Source of the DNA: Spirochaetaceae bacterium
Lineage (GTDB): Bacteria > Spirochaetota > Spirochaetia > SZUA-6 > Fen-1364
DNA: 5,037 nucleotides
NCBI GenBank assembly: GCA_003141795.1
Contig: PLNO01000258.1
Span: 2,655-7,691 of the forward strand
Direction of reading: 5' to 3'
In this document: positions 1 to 3,655 of the stretch, piece after piece
Numbering within the stretch: the first letter of the stretch is position 1
How the letters are laid out: each line of letters begins with the position of its first letter
The notes under the pieces: generated by a model
Seen by the model: only the letters and a program-made list of their open reading frames with translations
The model's database searches: none
What the model was told of the DNA's origin: nothing
Made by a program: the position numbers and the translations under genes

Positions 1-54
1 CTCGAGAACATTTTCGCGCTTGTCGAATCTGTGCGCGGAACGCCCTGCCTCTGA
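1..54 (+). CDS. Possible 3' end of an upstream gene (partial)
   Basis: From base 1 the first reading frame is open for 17 codons and stops at TGA 52-54, giving the tail LENIFALVESVRGTPCL. Its composition (an amphipathic, helix-like start and no rare codons) would suit the C-terminus of a real protein. A hairpin-forming repeat begins 24 bases after the stop, as is common just past a gene end. The piece is too short to identify. A second frame is also open across this stretch until about 188, so openness alone is weak evidence. The family is unknown. Confidence 0.3.
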   Translation, partial: LENIFALVESVRGTPCL

Positions 55-70
55 CACGGATTCTCAGGGT

Positions 71-127
71 GTTCCAGCTGTTCCAAGAATGGAACAGTGG
101 TGCCCGCTGAATCGTTCCGCGTGGAAT
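71..127. repeat. Cluster of GTTCC/GGAAC half-sites with a perfect hairpin
   Basis: Five related half-sites lie within 57 bases: GTTCCA at 71-76 and 80-85, TGGAAC at 90-95, GTTCC at 114-118 and GGAAT at 123-127. The two middle copies extend to a perfect 8-bp inverted repeat, CTGTTCCA (78-85) and TGGAACAG (90-97), around an AGAA loop. The outer pair forms TTCC-N4-GGAA. No T-run follows, so a classic intrinsic terminator is unlikely. The arrangement suits an operator with several protein-binding sites upstream of the gene at 333, but it could also be the processed 3' end of the upstream transcript. Confidence 0.4.
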
Positions 128-145
128 AGCTCGACTTCATGCCGT

Positions 146-175
146 TTGTCGAAGCTATATTATTTGTGTCATAAT
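146..175 (+). promoter_or_regulatory. Candidate sigma70-type promoter for the gene at 333
   Basis: TTGTCG (146-151, 4 of 6 matches to TTGACA) is followed after 18 bases by CATAAT (170-175, 5 of 6 matches to TATAAT). Transcription would start near 182 and leave a leader of about 150 bases. A weaker alternative is TTGTTA (205-210) with CATATT (230-235), spaced 19 bases. AT-rich DNA yields such matches by chance, so the assignment is tentative. Confidence 0.3.
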
Positions 176-317
176 GGCCGTTTTTAATCTCTATTAGGTC
201 TAATTTGTTATTTTTGGGTGAGAAAAGAGCATATTTTTCCCAGAGCCGAATTCTTAGTCAAAGATGCTACTCTTGGCCTCTGTTTTGCAAGATATCCCTC
301 TGAAACCCCAGAGAGAG

Positions 318-325
318 AGGGAGGG
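318..325 (+). promoter_or_regulatory. Ribosome-binding site that fixes the start at 333
   Basis: AGGGAGGG lies seven bases before ATG 333. It supports that start over the upstream in-frame ATG at 264, which has no purine-rich site before it. Confidence 0.7.
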
Positions 326-332
326 AAACGGT

Positions 333-683
333 ATGTCAAGAACAGTAGGAATCCTTGCGGTGTTGCTTCTCATCGGTGGCGTCGCAAGCGCGGATAAAAT
401 GGTCGGCAACGCGCAGTGGCTCCATGAGAAGTGGCTCTCGATCCAGAGGCCCGATGTCGTCAACTCGATGGACCTTGCCGTCTATGACGGCTTCGTGATC
501 GCGGCCGTCCAGGTCGCCGAGCACGCGACGCCGCGTGCAATCGAAATTCCTGCCGGCACCACGATGGGCCAGGTCTTCAGCGTGGTCGGGAAGTACCTCG
601 AGAACCACCCCGATGAATGGAGCTCCGACGCCTGCGCCGTGGTCGTCAAGGCGCTCCAGCGCGTTTACCCCAACAAGAGATAA
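333..683 (+). CDS. Exported Rap1a/Tai-type domain protein
   Basis: This 116-residue protein begins with a clear Sec signal peptide. It has Arg3, a hydrophobic core at about residues 5-17 and an ASA cleavage motif at 18-20, so the mature form starts near Asp21 and should be periplasmic. The C-terminal half resembles the Rap1a/Tai domain: YDGFVIAAVQVA (51-62), then IPAGTTMGQVFSVVGKYL (72-89), an HP pair (92-93), and a final helix ending VYP (111-113). In Serratia and relatives this family includes type VI secretion immunity proteins, but many members are orphans of unknown role. Only one cysteine (Cys101) is present, whereas I recall family members having disulfide-forming pairs. No secretion-system or effector gene is nearby, so an immunity role is not supported. 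The family call is from motif memory and needs a profile search. Confidence 0.72.
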   Translation: MSRTVGILAVLLLIGGVASADKMVGNAQWLHEKWLSIQRPDVVNSMDLAVYDGFVIAAVQVAEHATPRAIEIPAGTTMGQVFSVVGKYLENHPDEWSSDACAVVVKALQRVYPNKR

Positions 684-742
684 GAGATAGGGATGTTTCA
701 CCGGGCGCACCTTCGGAATCGGCGCGCACGTGGCTGCGTTGC

Positions 743-771
743 TTGACACCTGCCGGGGTGCGTGGTAAGAC
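743..771 (+). promoter_or_regulatory. Promoter for the ligase gene at 821
   Basis: A perfect TTGACA box (743-748) is followed after exactly 17 bases by TAAGAC (766-771), a -10 box matching TATAAT at 3 of 6 bases. Transcription would start near 778, leaving a leader of about 43 bases. CACC (747-750) and GGTG (757-760) form a small inverted repeat in the spacer. The gene before it ends at 683, so independent transcription is sensible. Confidence 0.5.
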
Positions 772-820
772 ACCGCCAGCGCGCCGCACCTTCACCCCAC
801 GGCGCCACCTGAGGTGATGC

Positions 821-1798
821 ATGACAGTGGGTTTGACCTATGATCTACGCTCTGAATGGCTGAGCCAGGGCTATTCGGAGCTCGAGACGGCGGAGTTCGA
901 CCGTGAGGAAACGGTCGCAGCCGTGGAGGCTGCCATTCGGGCCGGTGGCTGCTCCACGGAGCGGATCGGCAATCATCGCAGCCTTATGAAGGCGCTCTCC
1001 GCGGGGAAGCGCTGGGACCTCGTCTTCAACTTCTGCGAGGGCATGTTCGGGCTGGCCCGCGAAGCTCTCGTTCCCGCGCTTCTGGATGCGTATCGCATCC
1101 CCTACACGTTCTCGGATTCCGTGGTCCTCGCCGTCGCCCTGCACAAAGGGCTCACCAAGCGCATCGTGCGTGACGCAGGGGTGCCCACCCCCGACTTCGC
1201 AGTCGTCGAATCCCTCGACGATCTCGGGTCCGTCAGCCTTGGGTATCCGCTTTTCGCGAAACCCATCGGTGAGGGGACCGGCAAGGGCATCACTCCCACG
1301 TCCCGCATCACCACCCCCGCCGAGCTCCGCCGAACGTGCGAATCGCTCCTTGGCACCTACCGGCAGCCCGTGCTCGTGGAGGAATACCTTCCGGGCAGGG
1401 AGTTTACCACGGGAATCGTCGGCACCGGCGCGGCGGCGGAGGTCATCGGCACGATGGAGGTCATCTTCAACGACACCGCCGAGCCCAACGCCTACACGTA
1501 CGTGAACAAGGAGTACTTCGAGAGCCGGGTGCACTACGAGGTGGCCACGGGGAGCGTCGGGGAGGAGTGCGCACGCATAGCGCTGCAGGCGTGGAGGGCG
1601 CTCGGGGCCCGCGACGGCGGCCGCATCGACATAAGGATGGACGCGAAGGGCAGGGCGAGCTTCATCGAGGTCAACCCCCTTGCAGGACTTCACCCGCAGC
1701 ACTCGGACCTTCCCATCATCTGCTCTCTGGTGGGCGTGAGCTACCAGCGGCTGATCGACCGGATCATGGCCTCAGCGCGCAGCCGGGCCGGGCTCTGA
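821..1798 (+). CDS. ATP-grasp ligase, divergent D-Ala-D-Ala-ligase-like
   Basis: This 325-residue cytosolic enzyme should use ATP to join a carboxylate to an amine through an acyl-phosphate. ATP-grasp landmarks occur in order: a lysine-bearing segment HKGLTKRIVRDAGVPTP (108-124), FAKPIGEGTGKGI (145-157) with Lys147 and a glycine-rich loop, VEEYLPGREFTTGIVG (186-201), and the metal/catalytic end RIDIRMD (268-274) with EVNPLAGL (283-290), where Asp270, Glu283 and Asn285 are the expected Mg2+ ligands. The N-terminus (VGLTYDLRSEWLSQGYSE, 3-20) lacks the GGxSxEHxVS motif of true Ddl enzymes. The usual LPGMT-type loop reads LAGLHPQHSDLP (287-298). It is therefore probably not the cell-wall Ddl, and the substrate is unknown. 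The start at ATG 821 has GAGGTG (811-816) four bases upstream. The last 27 bases overlap the convergent ATP-grasp gene. Confidence 0.85.
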   Translation: MTVGLTYDLRSEWLSQGYSELETAEFDREETVAAVEAAIRAGGCSTERIGNHRSLMKALSAGKRWDLVFNFCEGMFGLAREALVPALLDAYRIPYTFSDSVVLAVALHKGLTKRIVRDAGVPTPDFAVVESLDDLGSVSLGYPLFAKPIGEGTGKGITPTSRITTPAELRRTCESLLGTYRQPVLVEEYLPGREFTTGIVGTGAAAEVIGTMEVIFNDTAEPNAYTYVNKEYFESRVHYEVATGSVGEECARIALQAWRALGARDGGRIDIRMDAKGRASFIEVNPLAGLHPQHSDLPIICSLVGVSYQRLIDRIMASARSRAGL

Positions 1799-2683
1799 GG
1801 GCTGCCACGGGGCAAGGGAGTTTCGCTCCTCCGAGGAGAGCTTCCGCCTGACGCAGGCGCTGAACCTGTCCACGATCCAGTCGTAACAGGCGGGCGGGAG
1901 CTTTTCGCGGCGCACGTCGGGAACGTCGTTGTAGGAATCGATCACGACGGGGACCCCCTCCTTCGTGATGCACCATTCCACCGCATTGAAGTCGAGGCAT
2001 AGCGCGGTGTTCAACTCGACGGTCCTCTTCGAGATGAGCTCCTCAAACGCGTCAAGCTCCCGGGGCCCGGGCATCGCATATTCGCCGCGGTCGAAGGGCA
2101 GCGGCTTCCATCTGACGATCATCACCTCACGCCTGTCGATGCAGAACGCCCTGTAATAGTTTTCGTAGCGGATGAGCTCCTGCACGATGAGGGTGCGGCT
2201 CACCTTGAGGCTCTCGTAGAGGCTGCGAAGCGTCGAGACGTCCTCCACCCTGAACACGTCCTGCCATGCGTAGCCGTCCACCGGTTTCAGGATGCAGGGA
2301 AACCCCACCGCGTCGGCTATGCCGTCCCAATCAGGGGCGGTCACCATTTCCGTGAGGTCCTCCGTGTGGTTGACCCGCGGGAGGAGGATCGTGCGGGGGT
2401 GGTCGATGGAGAGGGCGTCGTAGAGGAGGACCTCCGAGAGCTTGTCGAAGACGAGCGTGAAGAAGGGGTCGTTGAGGACGTAGGCGCCGCCGAGTGACCA
2501 GTAGCGCAGGGTGTGGCGGAGGAACTCATCGCAGAAGCTCACCCGATCCACGATGAGGCGAAACGGGGAAGGGGACGGGTGGGGCAACTGCCCCACCCTC
2601 ATGAACTCGATCGGGATGTCGCTGAGCTCCTTGACGACGCTCCTGATGAAGTCGTTGTCGTTGAACTCGAGGATCCCGACCCT
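1772..2683 (-). CDS. RimK/glutathione-synthetase-like ATP-grasp protein, start codon apparently missing
   Basis: Homology-style reading gives about 303 residues from 2683 down to TGA 1774-1772. Landmarks, counting from 2683: a first beta strand VGILEFNDNDFIRSV (2-16), a second strand ending in IVDRVSF (44-50), the pre-ATP segment YVLNDPFFTLVFDKL (68-82), CILKPVDGYAWQ (130-141) with Lys133, the hinge VQELI (167-171), then DFNAVEW (231-237) and VIDSYNDVPDV (247-257) as the metal-binding end. An amide-forming ligase is likely; the substrate is unknown. No ATG, GTG or TTG occurs at the expected N-terminus, where codon AGG 2683-2681 sits six bases after TAGGA. The next in-frame ATG (2602) would remove the first strand. 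The open frame extends upstream to 2815, but that part is a shadow of the neighbouring gene. It is the second gene of a minus-strand pair and overlaps the plus-strand ligase by 27 bp. Confidence 0.78.
   Translation of the reverse strand, partial: RVGILEFNDNDFIRSVVKELSDIPIEFMRVGQLPHPSPSPFRLIVDRVSFCDEFLRHTLRYWSLGGAYVLNDPFFTLVFDKLSEVLLYDALSIDHPRTILLPRVNHTEDLTEMVTAPDWDGIADAVGFPCILKPVDGYAWQDVFRVEDVSTLRSLYESLKVSRTLIVQELIRYENYYRAFCIDRREVMIVRWKPLPFDRGEYAMPGPRELDAFEELISKRTVELNTALCLDFNAVEWCITKEGVPVVIDSYNDVPDVRREKLPPACYDWIVDRFSACVRRKLSSEERNSLAPWQPSEPGPAAR
2565..2598. other. G-quadruplex motif overlapping a perfect GC hairpin inside the ATP-grasp gene
   Basis: On the plus strand, which is the template strand of the gene, four G-runs lie in 20 bases: 2565-2568, 2571-2574, 2577-2579 and 2581-2584, separated by AA, AC and T. 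The last two runs are also the left arm of an inverted repeat: GGGTGGGGC (2577-2585), loop AACT, GCCCCACCC (2590-2598). The hairpin starts two bases downstream of the in-frame ATG at 2602-2600. The encoded protein there is the proline/serine-rich PHPSPSP segment. Confidence 0.6.
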
Positions 2684-2691
2684 GCCGGGTC

Positions 2692-3168
2692 CTACAGCCA
2701 GAATCGGAAGCCCAGCGCGCCCTGCAAGTGCCAGTCGAATGCCGTGGGGATGAGGCTGAAGCCGACGGCGGGGGCCGCTTCGATGAAAACCTCGAAAACC
2801 TGCCCGAAGGGCCACATCTGGATCCCGATGGGGATTCTCCCGCCAAGGGCGAAATCGGTCGGGTTAAAGTCGAGGGTGGCATACCCACCGAGACCGAGAT
2901 ACCAGTCGAAGATGCTCACGAGCGAGCCATGCGCGACCCAGTAGTCGGCGGTCATGGCGATCGAAGGGGACGTGCTGATGCCGATCCCGAGGTACAACGG
3001 GAACTGGGGCAGGTGGAGCGTCAGCATGGCGCTCATGGGAAGGCCGCCGCTGCCTGCAAAGTAGAGCGCGCCCTCTCCTCCTATGGCGAATCCGCCGCCT
3101 TTGGCGGCGAATGCGCCTGTAGCGCTCACGCAGAGGACGAGAAGGATGGCGATAAAGGTCTTTTTCAT
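2692..3168 (-). CDS. Small exported beta-barrel-like outer-membrane protein
   Basis: The product has 158 residues from ATG 3168. MKK, a hydrophobic core (about 5-17) and an AFA motif (19-21) form a Sec signal peptide with cleavage near residue 21 or 22. The mature part is glycine- and aromatic-rich, with alternating strand patterns such as FPLYLGIGIS (56-65), DWYLGLGGYATLDF (88-101), FALGGRIPIGIQM (106-118), VFEVFIEAAPAVGFSL (124-139) and FDWHLQGALGFRFW (144-157). The last three resemble small outer-membrane proteins of the DUF3996/BAPKO_0422 kind (family assigned from memory). The chain ends FWL rather than on a terminal aromatic. GTG 3174 and ATG 3171 are possible earlier starts, but GTG 3174 overlaps the ribosome-binding site AAGGAG (3179-3174). 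The TAG stop (2694-2692) lies inside the TAGGA site of the following ATP-grasp gene. Confidence 0.75.
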   Translation of the reverse strand: MKKTFIAILLVLCVSATGAFAAKGGGFAIGGEGALYFAGSGGLPMSAMLTLHLPQFPLYLGIGISTSPSIAMTADYWVAHGSLVSIFDWYLGLGGYATLDFNPTDFALGGRIPIGIQMWPFGQVFEVFIEAAPAVGFSLIPTAFDWHLQGALGFRFWL

Positions 3169-3173
3169 CATCA

Positions 3174-3179
3174 CTCCTT
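3174..3179 (-). promoter_or_regulatory. Ribosome-binding site that fixes the start at 3168
   Basis: AAGGAG on the minus strand ends five bases before ATG 3168-3166. The two earlier candidates, GTG 3174 and ATG 3171, overlap this site or lie too close to it. Confidence 0.7.
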
Positions 3180-3205
3180 ACAGCAATTGTTCATAGCCCG
3201 GTGCG

Positions 3206-3234
3206 ATTATAGCAGAACCCGGCTTCGACGTGTA
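3206..3234 (-). promoter_or_regulatory. Extended -10 promoter for the barrel/ATP-grasp pair
   Basis: The minus strand reads TGCTATAAT at 3214-3206, a perfect -10 box with the extended TG element. A weak TACACG (3 of 6) lies 17 bases upstream at 3234-3229. Transcription would start near 3199, about 31 bases before ATG 3168. This is the best -10 match seen in the window and the only evident promoter for the two minus-strand genes. Confidence 0.65.
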
Positions 3235-3299
3235 CTGCCGAAGAGAAAGGCCTTATCAACGCGGCGATCCTGCCGATACCATCAATGAGGCACACCGTG

Positions 3300-3602
3300 A
3301 TGAACTGGAGAGAGAGGCTGCGGAACGACGAGGCTGAGCTCCGGGTGATCGTCTCCCGTCTGGGAAACGATGCAGGCACCGCTCTGCGCACACCGGGTGA
3401 GCGGGATTTCGCCGTGCGGAGCCTTGCGGACAAGCTCACGGAGACACGGTCCTACGTGGATGACATCTTAAGCGGCCGCAATGACGATGAAAAGGCCGTG
3501 CTCGAATACCGTCTGCGCGTGGAATACCCCCTGTTTTTCCATCTCTCATCGCTCGCCGCGATGCCGCGGGACTACGTGGACTGGGCTTTCGCGCTGGTCT
3601 GA
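3300..3602 (+). CDS. Small helical protein of unknown function
   Basis: I do not recognise this 100-residue protein. It has no signal peptide, membrane segment or cysteine, so it should be cytosolic. The first two thirds are highly charged and look helical (residues 3-21 and 34-57). A second block follows, from DDEKAVLEYRLRVEYPLFFHL (62-82) to an aromatic end, RDYVDWAFALV (90-100). The pattern suits a small helical bundle or a partner-binding protein. ATG 3300 (or GTG 3297) is preferred over ATG 3285 because TGAGG (3286-3290) is well spaced before it, while nothing suitable precedes 3285. Codon use matches its neighbours. It lies 53 bases upstream of iorA on the same strand and diverges from the barrel gene. 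Whether it belongs with either cannot be told. Confidence 0.6.
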   Translation: MNWRERLRNDEAELRVIVSRLGNDAGTALRTPGERDFAVRSLADKLTETRSYVDDILSGRNDDEKAVLEYRLRVEYPLFFHLSSLAAMPRDYVDWAFALV

Positions 3603-3615
3603 GCCGCAATTTACA

Positions 3616-3645
3616 TTGACACCGGGTCGCACCCGGGGGTACAAA
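3616..3645 (+). promoter_or_regulatory. Candidate promoter with spacer palindrome before iorA
   Basis: A perfect TTGACA (3616-3621) is followed after 18 bases by TACAAA (3640-3645, 4 of 6). CCGGGT (3622-3627) and ACCCGG (3631-3636) form a perfect 6-bp inverted repeat around CGC in the spacer, a usual position for an operator. Transcription would begin around 3652, only a few bases before ATG 3656, which would fit the weak ribosome-binding site (AAAGAAAG, 3643-3650). Alternatively, the hairpin is just a stem-loop in read-through RNA. Confidence 0.4.
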
Positions 3646-3655
3646 GAAAGACATC

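Larger units (their letters stand above)
55..332. other. Non-coding leader region, AT-rich in its right half
   Basis: No convincing gene lies here. After the half-site cluster there is a bulged stem, AGCTCGAC (128-135) pairing with GTCGAAGCT (148-156). Bases 155-300 are strikingly AT-rich compared with the rest of the window, with T- and A-runs at 181-186, 211-215 and 234-238. This composition is typical of promoter or upstream-element DNA in a GC-rich genome. An ATG at 264 opens a frame into the gene at 333, but it lacks a ribosome-binding site and adds 23 residues that would bury the signal peptide. Confidence 0.5.

Noticed and set aside
264..332. Upstream ATG extension of the Rap1a-like gene
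   Set aside because: No ribosome-binding site precedes 264, and the extra 23 residues would put a charged stretch ahead of a good signal peptide.
336..773. Minus-strand open frame opposite the Rap1a-like gene
   Set aside because: The plus strand has a signal peptide, ribosome-binding site and family motifs; the antisense product has none of these.
706..793. Direct repeat CGCACCTTC at 706-714 and 785-793
   Set aside because: Only nine bases and GC-rich; no mobile-element or site-specific recombination features accompany it, so chance is likely.
845..1702. Long minus-strand open frame of 285 codons
   Set aside because: It is antisense to the ATP-grasp ligase, has the Arg/Gly/Asp/His-rich make-up of a GC-rich shadow frame, and shows no recognisable domain.
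2680..2710. Programmed frameshift fusing the barrel protein to the ATP-grasp enzyme
   Set aside because: No slippery sequence is visible, and the fusion would export a cytosolic ATP-using enzyme. Stop/start coupling is simpler.
2684..2815. Upstream extension of the minus-strand ATP-grasp frame to 2815
   Set aside because: It overlaps the barrel gene and translates to an Arg/Pro/Gly-rich shadow peptide with no match to the ATP-grasp N-terminus.
2728..3288. Plus-strand open frame of 186 codons
   Set aside because: Antisense to the signal-peptide barrel gene, charged and repetitive in composition, with no domain.
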